DNA of 43,216 nucleotides from Actinomycetota bacterium. Its GTDB lineage: Bacteria > Actinomycetota > Acidimicrobiia > Acidimicrobiales > AC-14. The stretch is taken from assembly GCA_005888325.1 (NCBI GenBank), contig VAWU01000062.1:1-43216 (forward strand), in the 5' to 3' direction. Shown piece after piece: positions 1 through 8,278 of this stretch (positions are counted from its first letter, which is position 1; every line of letters begins with the position of its first letter). The notes beneath the pieces are model-generated. The model searched no databases and was not told where the DNA came from. It saw only the letters and a program-made list of their open reading frames with translations. Made by a program: the position numbers and the translations under genes.

Positions 1-921
1 GCTGACACTCGTGCCCGCGGGGCAATCGACCCCGGCGTTGATGCACTGCGCGACAAGAGCGTCGAGCACCGGCTGATCCCATGCGTTGATCCAATCGGAG
101 TGCATGGTGAAAGGCGAACCGGAGGAGTCGCAGGTCCCGCTGTTGCAGGAGGCCAGCGTCACGTCACCCGGAGCGGGATAGAGGCCCGTCCACTGCCACC
201 GAATGATGAGAGTGGGCAGCGACACAGGGTGCGTGGGCGGGCACTGGTCCGAGACCGAGTAGGCCATGTGGGACTTGTGATCCGCGGAGTCCAGGTGCAA
301 GCCATCCCAGCAGTCGGGGAAGAGCACGTGCGCGGTGAGACCCGTGTCGCCACTCTGGCACTGCGGGACGAACGCGACCTTGGAGACCGACGAGCCGTTG
401 CCGCAGCCCCAGTAGACGATGCGTGTCGGCTGGGGCGCGGTGGCGTGACTGTCTCCCGCGATGATCCTGAGGCCCGCGGGCCACGACGACATCGAGCCGC
501 GCGACTTGCCGTGGGCCGTGTAGTACGCAGTGGACTTCGGCAGCGGGACACGTGTCCCGCGGACATACAGCGTCGGGTGCCAGTAGCTCGCCTTGTCGTG
601 CGGGTCGTGACAAGCGGTCGTACCCGCGGAGAGGCTGGTGTAGGTGCTGCCGAGGGAGATCGTTTCGTTCCCGTAGAACTCGTGGCTGTGGCTCGCGCCG
701 CCCACGATGGGGTCGTCGGAGGCCGAGCGCACCGGCCCGCCACACTGCACGAGGAACTGGCCCCCGGTGCTCGCGGCGCGGGTCAGCGGCGCGATGACGG
801 TGGCGAACAGCCCGAGCGCGGCCGTGAGGATCACGAGCCTGCGCTTCACGCGGTCACCGAGGATGGCGGGCGACGGGGTGTGATCGACGCGATGGCTGGT
901 GGGGCGGTCGAGCTTCGACAT
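1..921 (-). CDS. DUF1996 exported protein (3' end outside window)
   Basis: The reading frame is open from the ATG at 921 to the window edge, giving at least 307 residues without a stop. An N-terminal hydrophobic segment (about residues 29-49) after a basic stretch looks like a signal peptide or signal anchor. The rest carries the DUF1996 signature in order: HSHEFYG (78-84), YWHPTLY (113-119), FPDCWDG (201-207), DHKSHMAY (214-221), CPPTHPV (227-233) and MHSDWINAW (273-281). DUF1996 proteins are secreted and common in actinomycetes and fungi. The conserved His, Asp and Cys residues suggest a metal site or glycan-related activity, but no biochemical role is established. A purine-rich GAGAGG lies upstream of the start and falls in a possible hairpin. 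The family assignment is firm; function is unknown. Confidence 0.88.
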   Translation of the reverse strand, partial: MSKLDRPTSHRVDHTPSPAILGDRVKRRLVILTAALGLFATVIAPLTRAASTGGQFLVQCGGPVRSASDDPIVGGASHSHEFYGNETISLGSTYTSLSAGTTACHDPHDKASYWHPTLYVRGTRVPLPKSTAYYTAHGKSRGSMSSWPAGLRIIAGDSHATAPQPTRIVYWGCGNGSSVSKVAFVPQCQSGDTGLTAHVLFPDCWDGLHLDSADHKSHMAYSVSDQCPPTHPVSLPTLIIRWQWTGLYPAPGDVTLASCNSGTCDSSGSPFTMHSDWINAWDQPVLDALVAQCINAGVDCPAGTSVS

Positions 922-934
922 GGCAGTCCGTGAC

Positions 935-954
935 CTCTCTTGAGAGCGTCTCTC
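935..954 (-). promoter_or_regulatory. Alternating hairpin arms next to the DUF1996 ribosome binding site
   Basis: On the plus strand the order is CTCTC (935-939), TT, GAGAG (942-946), CGT, CTCTC (950-954). The central GAGAG can pair with either neighbour. On the transcribed (minus) strand one arm is part of the GAGAGG stretch that would act as the ribosome binding site for the ATG at 921. This could hide or expose the site, but the arms are only 5 bp long, so it is a weak inference. Confidence 0.3.
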
Positions 955-1168
955 GGGCGCTTCCGTGCGGAGTTCCGCTTCGTCGTTCATCGACACATCG
1001 CCGCCCGCGCCCTTAGGGACAAAAGGAAAAAAAGGGCGCGGGGAATGACCTGTGGAGTGACGAGAGACCGCGAGGTTCGTCGTGAGCGCGCTCGGCTCGC
1101 GACGCCATCTCGCCTCCGTCGCGCCCGGCGCGCGTCGCGCGCACCAAGGGCGCGCCGCGACGCACCGC

Positions 1169-1174
1169 TAGGGT
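1169..1174 (+). promoter_or_regulatory. Leaderless -10 box (TAGGGT)
   Basis: TAGGGT ends 7 nt before the GTG at 1182 and there is no ribosome binding site between them. This is the geometry of a leaderless transcript. No good -35 is visible. Confidence 0.55.
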
Positions 1175-1181
1175 CTGGCGC

Positions 1182-3197
1182 GTGGGGAGACGTCGGTGGA
1201 GCTACCGGCGAGGACTGGGCGCATGGCTGTCGATGACCCTCGTCGTCGCCGGCCTGGGGGCTCCGACCGCGTTCGCCCTAGAGCGGGCCCCGGATCGGGA
1301 TCAGACCCACCGCGGCCCCTGCGACCCGATCGATCCCACCGCCTGCCTCCTGCCGTTCCCCAACGACTTCTTCACCGTCCCCGACCCGTCGACGGATACC
1401 GGCCTTCGGGTGCACCTCGCCCCGACCGCCATGCCCCGCAACGCGCAGGGCACGCCCATCGACGTGAGCGAGTGGAACCACAACGACGGCTTCAGTCCGG
1501 GCGCCGAGATCGTCACCCACGTGCCCGGGCTCGACCTGGTGCGTACCGGCGCCGCGCCCATCACCGACATCGCGCGCTCACTCCGTCGCGATGCACCGAT
1601 CGTCCTGCTCGACGCCCGCACCGGTAGGCGCGCTCCGTATTGGGCCGAGCTCGACGCCCACGCCACCGCTGATGCCCGGCGCGCGCTGATCATCCGTCCT
1701 GCGCGCAACCTCGAGGACGGCCGGCGTTACATCGTGGCGTTGCGCGATCTCCGCGACAGAGTCGGTGCCGTGGTCCACCCCGCGCCGGCGTTCGCCGCGT
1801 TCCTGCGCGGCGACGGTGACCGCGATCGCCAACATCACATGGACCGTCTCTTCGCCACGTTGGCCCGCCGCGGCATCGCGCGACGTGAGCTCTACCTCGC
1901 CTGGGACTTCACGGTCGCCAGCACGCGCAACCTGTCGGAGCGCATGCTCCACATACGCGACGATGCTTTCGACTCATTGGGCGGCGCGGCCCCGCGCTAC
2001 ACCGTCACCCAGGTGCAGGAGCCTCCTGCGGCGACGAGCCCCAGAGTGGCCCGTCGCATCCAAGGCACGTTCGAGGTGCCGAGCTACTTGAGCCGGCCCG
2101 GAGGACCGGCGGGCTCGCGCTTCAACTACCGAGATCCGCGCCACGACCTGCCCAGCCGGCTGGCGGGCAACACCCAGGTGGCGAACTTCGTCTGCATCGT
2201 GCCGAGGAGCGCGACGCCCGATCATCCCGCCCAGCCCTCCCTCTACGGGCACGGCCTCTTCAACGACGCCACCGAGGTGAGGGCCGAGAACGTGAAGGAC
2301 ATGGCCAACGAGCACGACTTCGTCTTCTGCGGCACGGACTGGCTCGGCCTGACCGGCGCCGGCCCCGACCTCGGCGAGGGAGCCACGGTCTTCACCGACT
2401 TCTCCCACCTGCCGGAGCTGGCCGACCGACTCCAGCAGGCGATGCTCGACGCCCTGTTCCTGGGTCGGTTGATGATCCACCCCCGAGGCTTCGGCTCCGA
2501 CCCGGCCTTTCGTTCGGGTGGGGCCCCGTTGCTCGACCCGGCCGCGGGCCTCGTCTACGACGGGAACAGCCTGGGAGGGATCATGGGCGGGGCGCTCACC
2601 GCAGTGGCGCAGGACTTCACCCGCGCCGTGCTGGGAGTGGCGGGCATGAACTTCTCCACCCTGCTCGACCGGAGCATCGGCTTTCCGCGTGGGCTGTTCG
2701 AGGGCGCCTACCCCGACCCGCTCGATCAGCAGCTCGTTTTCGCCCTCATGCAGATGGTCTGGGACCGCGCCGATGCCAGCGGGTACGCGAACCACCTCGC
2801 CGACCACCCGCTGCCACGGACCCCTACGCATCGGGTGCTCGTGCACGTGGCCTTCGGCGACCACCAGGTTGCGAACGTCGCGAGCGACGTCGAGGCACGC
2901 ACGATCGGCGCCGTCCTTCGCGCGCCCGCGCTCGCAGACGGGCGCTCGCCCGACGTGACTCCTGCCTGGGGCATCCCGACGATCGCGCACTATCCGTTCG
3001 CGGGATCCGCGCTGGTCGTCTGGGACAGCGGCAGTCCGCCGCCACCCACGACCAACACGCCACCCGGCGCGGGCGTCGACCCTCACGAGGATCCTCGGGC
3101 CGCACCGGTCGCGCGGGTGCAGAAGGCGGTGTTCCTCACCACCGGCGAGGTGATCGACGTGTGCGGGCCGGGCCCGTGCCGCATTCCCCACGCCTGA
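1182..3197 (+). CDS. Secreted alpha/beta-hydrolase, lipase-like
   Basis: This is a 671-residue protein starting at GTG 1182, directly behind a leaderless -10 box. A twin-Arg-containing, hydrophobic N-terminus (residues 1-32, ending near PTAFA) looks like a signal peptide; an alternative start is the ATG at 1233. The first part contains LLPFPNDFFTVPD, resembling the N-terminal region of secreted bacterial virulence-factor-type lipases. A nucleophile-elbow-like GNSLGG places a candidate catalytic Ser at residue 463. Many Cys residues (CDP, TAC, CGTD, CGPGPC) fit an exported, disulfide-bearing protein. The catalytic acid and His cannot be assigned by eye. It probably hydrolyses an ester outside the cytoplasm; the substrate is unknown. 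Confidence 0.75.
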   Translation: MGRRRWSYRRGLGAWLSMTLVVAGLGAPTAFALERAPDRDQTHRGPCDPIDPTACLLPFPNDFFTVPDPSTDTGLRVHLAPTAMPRNAQGTPIDVSEWNHNDGFSPGAEIVTHVPGLDLVRTGAAPITDIARSLRRDAPIVLLDARTGRRAPYWAELDAHATADARRALIIRPARNLEDGRRYIVALRDLRDRVGAVVHPAPAFAAFLRGDGDRDRQHHMDRLFATLARRGIARRELYLAWDFTVASTRNLSERMLHIRDDAFDSLGGAAPRYTVTQVQEPPAATSPRVARRIQGTFEVPSYLSRPGGPAGSRFNYRDPRHDLPSRLAGNTQVANFVCIVPRSATPDHPAQPSLYGHGLFNDATEVRAENVKDMANEHDFVFCGTDWLGLTGAGPDLGEGATVFTDFSHLPELADRLQQAMLDALFLGRLMIHPRGFGSDPAFRSGGAPLLDPAAGLVYDGNSLGGIMGGALTAVAQDFTRAVLGVAGMNFSTLLDRSIGFPRGLFEGAYPDPLDQQLVFALMQMVWDRADASGYANHLADHPLPRTPTHRVLVHVAFGDHQVANVASDVEARTIGAVLRAPALADGRSPDVTPAWGIPTIAHYPFAGSALVVWDSGSPPPPTTNTPPGAGVDPHEDPRAAPVARVQKAVFLTTGEVIDVCGPGPCRIPHA

Positions 3198-3274
3198 CCG
3201 CTGCTCCGACCGGGGCGATCGGATCGTGTCGGAGAGCACTTCAGGTCGAGGTCGAGACGGCCGAGAAGTCAGGT

Positions 3275-3430
3275 ATGCCGCCGATCATGAAGCGAATCCG
3301 GAAGCCCTCGGCCGCGAACTCGCCGGACCTGGCCACCCTCCTCGAGCCGTACGGGACCAGCGACGACAAGGACCCGGATCCCGACGGCGCTCCCGGGTCG
3401 GAGTCCTCGGCGCAGGACGACGACGCGTGA
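3275..3430 (+). CDS. Small acidic-tailed hypothetical protein (51 aa)
   Basis: The ATG at 3275 follows a GAGAAG motif with 6-nt spacing. The 51-residue product begins with a basic stretch (KRIRKP), continues with PDLATLLEPYG, and ends in an Asp/Ser-rich acidic tail. A second possible start is the ATG at 3287. Its TGA overlaps the GTG of the next micro-ORF by 4 bp, which supports real, coupled translation of both. I do not recognise the family. The charge split (basic start, acidic end) could suit a small adaptor next to a membrane micro-protein, but that is only a guess. Confidence 0.55.
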   Translation: MPPIMKRIRKPSAANSPDLATLLEPYGTSDDKDPDPDGAPGSESSAQDDDA

Positions 3431-3507
3431 CGGTGGCGCTGGTCTTCACGGTGTGGCTCGCCCTGTCGGTGATCGTCGGGCGAATCGTCGGGCCCGTGCT
3501 CCGCTAG
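3427..3507 (+). CDS. 26-residue single-span membrane micro-protein
   Basis: GTG 3427 overlaps the previous stop (GTGA). The product of 26 residues is almost wholly a transmembrane helix: about 17 hydrophobic residues (from VALVFTVW to VIVG), then Arg, IVGPVL and a final Arg. The stop at 3507 lies 4 bp from the stop of the convergent metallophosphoesterase gene, leaving no room for a separate terminator. It is below the size limit of most gene callers, so it may be missing from databases. The overlap and its strongly hydrophobic content make it plausible; no function is known. Confidence 0.5.
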   Translation: MTVALVFTVWLALSVIVGRIVGPVLR

Positions 3508-3511
3508 GCGG

Positions 3512-4441
3512 CTACGACCCCGCGTTGCAGGCCGTCGTCCCCGAGTCGCGAACGCTCCGGGCGACGTCGTAGAACCCCCACGCATACCCGTCGGCTTGGA
3601 GCTGGAGGCGGAGCACGCCGGGCCCGACGAGGCGCACCTGGCTGTTGGCCAGCGGCGTGCCGAAGCCGTACTCGCTCTTGCCGCCAGTGCCGGCCGTGAA
3701 CTGTCGTATGCCGCCGGCATCGGCGACGCCCGAGGCGTTCTGCTTGCGGAACCGCTCGTAGACGTGCGCGTGGCCGTTGACGACGACGTCGGCGTGGTGC
3801 GCGCGCAGGAGGCTCCAGAACGGTCCGAAGCTGGAGTTGGAGCCGTGTTGGGTATCCGACGACCAGCGCGGCTTGTGCCAGAACGCGAGGACGCAGTTCT
3901 GTGGGCTGGCGCCGCCCTTGTTGAGGTCGAGCAGCGATTTCAGCCAGTTGTACTGCTCGCTCGACGTGTTGACGCCCAGTTCGGAGTTGAGGGCGATGAT
4001 GAGCCACTTGCCCACGTTCTTGGCGTACCAGCCCTTGGCGCGGGTACCGGCCCGGGCGCCCCAGTAGTCGAAGTACCCCGCTGCGTCCGTCAGGTGGTAC
4101 TCATGGTTTCCCGGCACCGGGAAGGTCTTTGCCTTGAACGCGCCCCACGTCGGCTGGTAGTACGCGTTGTAGTCCGCCAGGGCGCCGTCCTCGTACTGGA
4201 GATCACCCAGCGCGCCGACGTGCTCGGGATTGAGCCACCTGACGAGACCCGCGGTTCCGGTGGTGCCGGAGCCGTAGCGACACGACGTGCCGGTCGTCTT
4301 CGGGGCCGAATGGCACGCGACGTCACCTGCGAAGACGATCGTCGGGTCGGCCGGGGCGCACGCGGCGAGGCCGGTCCCCGCCAGGGCAAGGGCGACGAGC
4401 ACGACGAGCCCACTCGGGGCCCGGCGGTGAGGCGCTAGCAA
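3512..4441 (-). CDS. Lipoprotein metallophosphoesterase (calcineurin-like)
   Basis: This 309-residue protein starts at TTG 4441. The N-terminus is a lipoprotein signal ending in LAAC, with the lipidated Cys at 28. The five metallophosphoesterase blocks are all present: GD (D40), GDLQY (D80), GNHE (111-114), WHKP (H189) and NGHAH (222-226) followed by VYER. They bind two metal ions and cleave phosphomono- or diesters. The GHAHVYER form resembles purple-acid-phosphatase-like extracellular enzymes. It likely acts outside the membrane on organic phosphate. A TATGAT box at 4465-4470 lies upstream, with a possible six-codon leader ORF (ATG 4455) overlapping the TTG. The start codon is therefore less certain than the function. 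Confidence 0.87.
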   Translation of the reverse strand: MLAPHRRAPSGLVVLVALALAGTGLAACAPADPTIVFAGDVACHSAPKTTGTSCRYGSGTTGTAGLVRWLNPEHVGALGDLQYEDGALADYNAYYQPTWGAFKAKTFPVPGNHEYHLTDAAGYFDYWGARAGTRAKGWYAKNVGKWLIIALNSELGVNTSSEQYNWLKSLLDLNKGGASPQNCVLAFWHKPRWSSDTQHGSNSSFGPFWSLLRAHHADVVVNGHAHVYERFRKQNASGVADAGGIRQFTAGTGGKSEYGFGTPLANSQVRLVGPGVLRLQLQADGYAWGFYDVARSVRDSGTTACNAGS

Positions 4442-4768
4442 AGCCGCGGGGGCATCGGGCGCGGATCATAGTCCGCCGGACGAATCGACATCGCATCGCG
4501 TGGCCGGCGGCCACCCATTGTCATCGCAGCTGCCCGGCCCGCGCTCGCTTGACATGCGGTGGCTGCGGCGAGAGGGTGGCGGCAGACAGCAACGAGGGGG
4601 CTGTCCTCGTCTCCGGTCCGACGCGTGTCGGTGCGACGACGTCGCCGCGGTGTGAGCGAAGGCCCCGCTCGTCGGCATCTGCCCAGGAGCGAGAACAGCG
4701 AGGAGATCCGGTTGTACCGACGCGCGGTCGGACGCGATGTGGAGCCGGCCCTCGGCGAGCTGTCGGTG
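4442..4768. other. Intergenic region between metallophosphoesterase and anchored protein
   Basis: These 327 nt separate divergent genes. They hold the minus-strand TATGAT box near 4465. In the frame of the next gene the sequence is open back to 4559, but the composition there is Arg-rich and has no signal peptide, so I treat it as non-coding leader. I see no RNA gene here. Confidence 0.45.
4465..4470 (-). promoter_or_regulatory. -10 box (TATGAT) for the metallophosphoesterase gene
   Basis: Read on the minus strand the hexamer is TATGAT, one mismatch from TATAAT. It lies 9 nt before an ATG at 4455 that opens a six-codon ORF (MPPRLC), which overlaps the TTG at 4441. The main gene would thus be translated from a very short leader. 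Confidence 0.45.
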
Positions 4769-5509
4769 ATGCCGTCGCGGTCCCGGCCGACGCGCGCGTT
4801 CGTGCTCGCCGCGATGGTCGTGGGCACGACGATCCTGACGGTTTCGGCCCCGACTCGTGCGATCGGACAGACGACGACGTCCTCCGAGCCGACCACCGAG
4901 CCGCCCCCCACCACGTCGCCCACGGTGCCATCGACGACGACACCGGCCGTGACTCAACCGCCGCCCACCGCTCCACCGCCCACCGCCGGACCGTCACCGT
5001 CGGCCGTCAGTGCGGCCGGGCGCCCCCGCCGGACGCCGACGACGCAAGGTCCGACGTTGCGAGCTGCAACCACCTCGCCGGGCAGCCCCAGCATGGTGGA
5101 CTCGCCGGCGGGCGGCTCGATCGAGCCGGTCCCGGCGCCGGCGACGACGATCGCGGATCCCGCTTCCAGCACCTCGGCCCCCCGGTCGGCAGCCGTGCGA
5201 CGTCAGATCGCCGCGGCATCCGGCACACGCGGGAGGCCCCTGGCCTCGTTCTGGTGGCCCGGGGCGCTCGCGGTCGCGGTCGGCGGGCTCAGCATCGTGG
5301 GCGGGCGACGCATGCGGACCGCGCCGGTCCACGCCGAGGTCGACGAGGCCACGACCCATGATGTGCTCGTCGACCTCGAGAGCGCCGAACGCGAGGCGCA
5401 TGCGCCGGCGGAGCGCATGGCGGTGGCCCTCGAGCGGCTGCGCGCCACCGCGCCACCGGTCGGCGGTCGACGCCGCCATCGCTCGCGCGGGCGATCGCCT
5501 CGCGCCTGA
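4769..5509 (+). CDS. Surface protein with Pro/Thr-rich stalk and C-terminal membrane anchor
   Basis: With the ATG at 4769 the product has 246 residues. It opens with a signal peptide (basic MPSRSRPTR, then FVLAAMVVGTTILTV). A long Thr/Pro/Ser-rich region (TEPPPTTSPTVPS, QPPPTAPPPTAGP) follows, typical of an extended, possibly glycosylated stalk. Near the C-terminus a hydrophobic span (WWPGALAVAVGGLSIVGG) followed by RRMR marks a membrane anchor, and an acidic then Arg-rich tail would be cytoplasmic. No enzymatic motif is visible. The frame is open further upstream to 4559, but that part looks non-coding. The domain layout is clear; function is unknown. Confidence 0.6.
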   Translation: MPSRSRPTRAFVLAAMVVGTTILTVSAPTRAIGQTTTSSEPTTEPPPTTSPTVPSTTTPAVTQPPPTAPPPTAGPSPSAVSAAGRPRRTPTTQGPTLRAATTSPGSPSMVDSPAGGSIEPVPAPATTIADPASSTSAPRSAAVRRQIAAASGTRGRPLASFWWPGALAVAVGGLSIVGGRRMRTAPVHAEVDEATTHDVLVDLESAEREAHAPAERMAVALERLRATAPPVGGRRRHRSRGRSPRA

Positions 5510-5551
5510 ACTACGGCCCGCGGGATTGCTCCGTACGCCGACGTTCCGGAT

Positions 5552-5557
5552 TAGGTT
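5552..5557 (+). promoter_or_regulatory. Leaderless -10 box (TAGGTT)
   Basis: TAGGTT ends 6 nt before GTG 5564, with no ribosome binding site between. The spacing matches other leaderless starts in this window. Confidence 0.55.
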
Positions 5558-5563
5558 CGGCGC

Positions 5564-5908
5564 GTGTCCCCGCTTCGGACGACCGAGCAGGCCGGCTACG
5601 AGCCGGGCACCGAGATCGGCGTGGCCGAGACGCTCGATCGGCTCCACGCCGGCGGCTATGTGGATTTCAGCGTCGAGGGCCGGGAGACGGGGTGTCCCAC
5701 GTGCGACGGCGGGCCGGCGGTCGCCGACCTCGACGTCGTAGAGGTGCACCGCTCCGAGGGCGAGAGCAATCCCGACGACGAGTCGATCGTGGTCGCCGTC
5801 GCGTGCAGGTCGTGCGGTTGGCGCGGTGTCCTCGTGAGCGCGTACGGGTCCTCGGCGACCAATGAGGTTGGCGAGTTCCTCACCGCGCTGCGACGGACTG
5901 CCCGGTGA
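5564..5908 (+). CDS. Zinc-ribbon-like hypothetical protein (114 aa)
   Basis: GTG 5564 is chosen because of the leaderless -10 box just upstream. The 114-residue product has two Cys pairs, CPTC and CRSC, about 40 residues apart, flanking a beta-rich segment (VADLDVVEVHR, SIVVAVACRSCGW). This spacing is what a single zinc ribbon needs. There is no signal peptide or membrane span, so it is cytoplasmic. It ends 6 bp before the stop of the convergent sulfatase. I do not recognise a named family; a nucleic-acid or protein contact through the ribbon is possible but not shown. Confidence 0.62.
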   Translation: MSPLRTTEQAGYEPGTEIGVAETLDRLHAGGYVDFSVEGRETGCPTCDGGPAVADLDVVEVHRSEGESNPDDESIVVAVACRSCGWRGVLVSAYGSSATNEVGEFLTALRRTAR

Positions 5909-5914
5909 GCGCTC

Positions 5915-8203
5915 TCACTGCTCGGACATGATCGCCTCGAACTCGGCGTTCTGGTCGCGGTGGGGGTGGCCGTCCACCTCGACGACGACCCGTCGCATCG
6001 TCCCGTTGAAGGCGAACGGCGCTTCGTAGTCGTCACCGACGGAGGGCCCCTGCTCCCACCCGCACGTGATGCCGCCCCCCGTGATGGAGTAGCGCACCGG
6101 CGTGACGTTGGGGATCTCGGCCTCACCGACGACCCGTCCGTCGACGAGCAGCCGTCCGGTGCCGCGGAAGCCCCCGGCGCTCGTGAACGAGAACGCGAGC
6201 TCGTGCGCGCCGGGCGGCAGCGTGACGTCCGACGCGACGACGTGGCGTTCCTTGCCGAGGTAGTTGTTCACGTAGCGGAGACGGCCTCGGTGCACGTGGA
6301 ACGACCAACCGCCGAGCGCGTTGCCCATGGCGAGCAGCACGCCCTCGGGCGGCGTCCCGCTCGGCACCTCCACCGTGGCCACGATCGAATGGGTGCGGTC
6401 ACGGACGTTGACGGTGACCGTCTCGGGCACCAGCGCGCCGCCCGGCCAGAACACGTACCGGGCCCGCGTGTCGAAGGGTCGCCGCGGCGCGAGCAGCGCG
6501 GCGACAGGACGGTTGTCGAGAGGGAGCACCTGGAACCGGCGCGCCTCCGTCCACCAGATCTCGACCAGCTCGGCCAGCTTCTCGGGGTGCGTCGCCGCGA
6601 GGTCCTCGCACTCCGTCAGGTCGGTCGCGACGCGGTACAGCTCCCACACGTCGTCCTCGAAGGGCGCATCGGGATCTATGCCGTCGTCGTACATCCGCCC
6701 GAGGGGCTTGAACGTCACCGCCTTCCAACCCTCGTGGTAGACGCCGCGGCTGCCGAGCATCTCGAAGTACTGGGTCGTGTGCCGCTCCGGCGCGCCGGCG
6801 TCGTCGAGGAGGTAGGCGAAGCTGGTGCCCTCGATCGGCGTCTGCGTGACACCCGCGATCTCGTCGGGCGGCTCGATGCCGATCAGCTCGAGCACGGTCG
6901 GCAGGACGTCGATCGCATGAGCGAACTGGTGACGCACCTCACCGCGGCCGGCGATGCCTCGCGGCCAGTGCACGATGCACGGGTCGGCGATCCCGCCTTC
7001 GTGCACCTCGCGCTTCCACCGCCGGAACGGTGTGTTGCCGGCCATCGTCCAACCCCACGGGTAGTTGTTGTGCGCGCTCGGCCCGCCCAGCTCGTCGATG
7101 CGCTCGCGGAGCTCGCGGCGCCCGGCCGGCGCCCCGTTCCAGAGCCGGGCGTCGTTGATGGAGCCGCGCTCGCCGCCCTCCGCGCTCGCACCGTTGTCCG
7201 ACACCACGACCACGAGCGTGTCGTCCCACTCCTCGAGCTCCTCGACGAACGCGAGCAACCGGCCGATCTGGGCGTCGGCATGCGAGAGGAAGCCGGCGAA
7301 GCACTCCATGAAGCGCGCCGCCACGCGCTGGTCCTGTGGGTCGAGGTCCGTCCACCGGGGGACCCAGGGGGGCCGGGGCGAGAGGCGGGTCCCGGGCGGC
7401 AGCAGGCCCATCGCCTGCTGGCGGGAGAAGGTGGCGACGCGCCACGCGTCCCAACCCGCGTCGAAACGCCCCCGGTACTGCTCGATCCACTCACGGGGCG
7501 CGTGGTGCGGAGAGTGGCAGGCGCCGGTCGCGAAGTAGAGGAGGAACGGTCGCTCCGGCTCCACCGACCGGAGCTCGCCGAGGTAGCGGATCGCCCGGTC
7601 GGCCAGGTCCTCGCTGAGGTGGTAGCCGTCGTGGGTGCGGAGCGGCGCCACCGCGTGGTTGTCCTGGTAGAGCGCAGGGACGAACTGGTGGGTCTCGCCA
7701 CCGTGGAAGCCGTACCAGCGCTGGAAGCCGCGAGCACACGGCCAGGTGTCGCGCGGCGCGGCCATGTGCGTCTCGTCCTCGGGCGTGAGGTGCCATTTGC
7801 CCACTGCGCACGGCACATAGCCGTTGGCGCCGAGGATCTCGGACAGGAAGCCGTTGCGGCGCGGGATGCGACCCCAGTAACCAGGGAAGCCGACCGCGAG
7901 GTCGGCGACGCGCGCCATCGAGTTCGAGTGGTGGTTGCGCCCGGTGAGCAGGCACGCACGCGTCGGCGAGCACAGCGCGGTCGTGTGGAAGTTCGCGAGT
8001 CGCACACCGCCTGCGGCCAGACGGTCGAGCGTCGGCGTCTCGATGTCGGACCCGTAGCAACCGAGCTGCGCGTAGCCCACGTCGTCGAGCACGATCAGCA
8101 CGACGTTGGGCGCGTGCGGCGGGGGCGTGGGCTCCGGCGGCCACCACGGGGTGGACTCCCGCCAGGTCGGTCCGATCACACCGCCGAAGTCGGGCTCGCG
8201 CAT
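5915..8203 (-). CDS. Type I arylsulfatase (formylglycine-dependent)
   Basis: ATG 8203 gives 762 residues and sits 6 nt behind a CATACT box; an upstream extension to 8350 has unlikely composition. The N-terminal metal motif (VVLIVLDDVGYAQLG, D40/D41) and the sulfatase signature CSPTRACLLTGR are present; Cys78 would be oxidised to formylglycine by an FGE enzyme, which is not in this window. Further conserved pieces are GKWHLTP and VVVVSDNGAS, the latter with the second Asp/Asn metal pair. A beta-rich C-terminal region (about 600-762) is typical of the long actinobacterial arylsulfatases. No signal peptide is seen, so it is probably cytoplasmic and cleaves sulfate esters taken into the cell. The substrate is unknown. 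Confidence 0.93.
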   Translation of the reverse strand: MREPDFGGVIGPTWRESTPWWPPEPTPPPHAPNVVLIVLDDVGYAQLGCYGSDIETPTLDRLAAGGVRLANFHTTALCSPTRACLLTGRNHHSNSMARVADLAVGFPGYWGRIPRRNGFLSEILGANGYVPCAVGKWHLTPEDETHMAAPRDTWPCARGFQRWYGFHGGETHQFVPALYQDNHAVAPLRTHDGYHLSEDLADRAIRYLGELRSVEPERPFLLYFATGACHSPHHAPREWIEQYRGRFDAGWDAWRVATFSRQQAMGLLPPGTRLSPRPPWVPRWTDLDPQDQRVAARFMECFAGFLSHADAQIGRLLAFVEELEEWDDTLVVVVSDNGASAEGGERGSINDARLWNGAPAGRRELRERIDELGGPSAHNNYPWGWTMAGNTPFRRWKREVHEGGIADPCIVHWPRGIAGRGEVRHQFAHAIDVLPTVLELIGIEPPDEIAGVTQTPIEGTSFAYLLDDAGAPERHTTQYFEMLGSRGVYHEGWKAVTFKPLGRMYDDGIDPDAPFEDDVWELYRVATDLTECEDLAATHPEKLAELVEIWWTEARRFQVLPLDNRPVAALLAPRRPFDTRARYVFWPGGALVPETVTVNVRDRTHSIVATVEVPSGTPPEGVLLAMGNALGGWSFHVHRGRLRYVNNYLGKERHVVASDVTLPPGAHELAFSFTSAGGFRGTGRLLVDGRVVGEAEIPNVTPVRYSITGGGITCGWEQGPSVGDDYEAPFAFNGTMRRVVVEVDGHPHRDQNAEFEAIMSEQ

Positions 8204-8209
8204 CGCGGG

Positions 8210-8215
8210 AGTATG
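8210..8215 (-). promoter_or_regulatory. Leaderless -10 box (CATACT) for the arylsulfatase
   Basis: On the minus strand CATACT ends 6 nt before ATG 8203, without a ribosome binding site. Confidence 0.45.
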
Positions 8216-8278
8216 CCGGACGGTCCGGCGCCGCGCCGCGACCGGTGGCGGTCGAACGGGCCGGGGGTTCGGCCACCC

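Larger units (their letters stand above)
922..1181. other. Intergenic region between divergent DUF1996 and lipase-like genes
   Basis: These 260 nt hold no convincing gene. A short open frame at 940-1236 has arginine-rich, shadow-like composition. Alternating CTCTC and GAGAG arms occur at 935-954 in the leader of the minus-strand gene. A purine, A-rich patch at about 1017-1035 is unusual for this GC-rich DNA and may be part of a promoter. The plus-strand gene has its own TAGGGT box at 1169-1174. Confidence 0.5.

Noticed and set aside
100-933. Long plus-strand ORF opposite the DUF1996 gene
   Set aside because: It is Arg/Gly-rich with no recognisable motif, while the minus strand encodes a clear DUF1996 protein over the same bases.
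940-1236. 98-aa ORF between DUF1996 and the lipase-like gene
   Set aside because: Arg-rich composition, no ribosome binding site, and it runs into the next gene out of frame.
3205-3235. Hairpin CTCCGAC ... GTCGGAG after the lipase-like gene
   Set aside because: Arms of 7 bp with a long loop are weak, and it lies within the leader of the small ORF; I do not call it a terminator.
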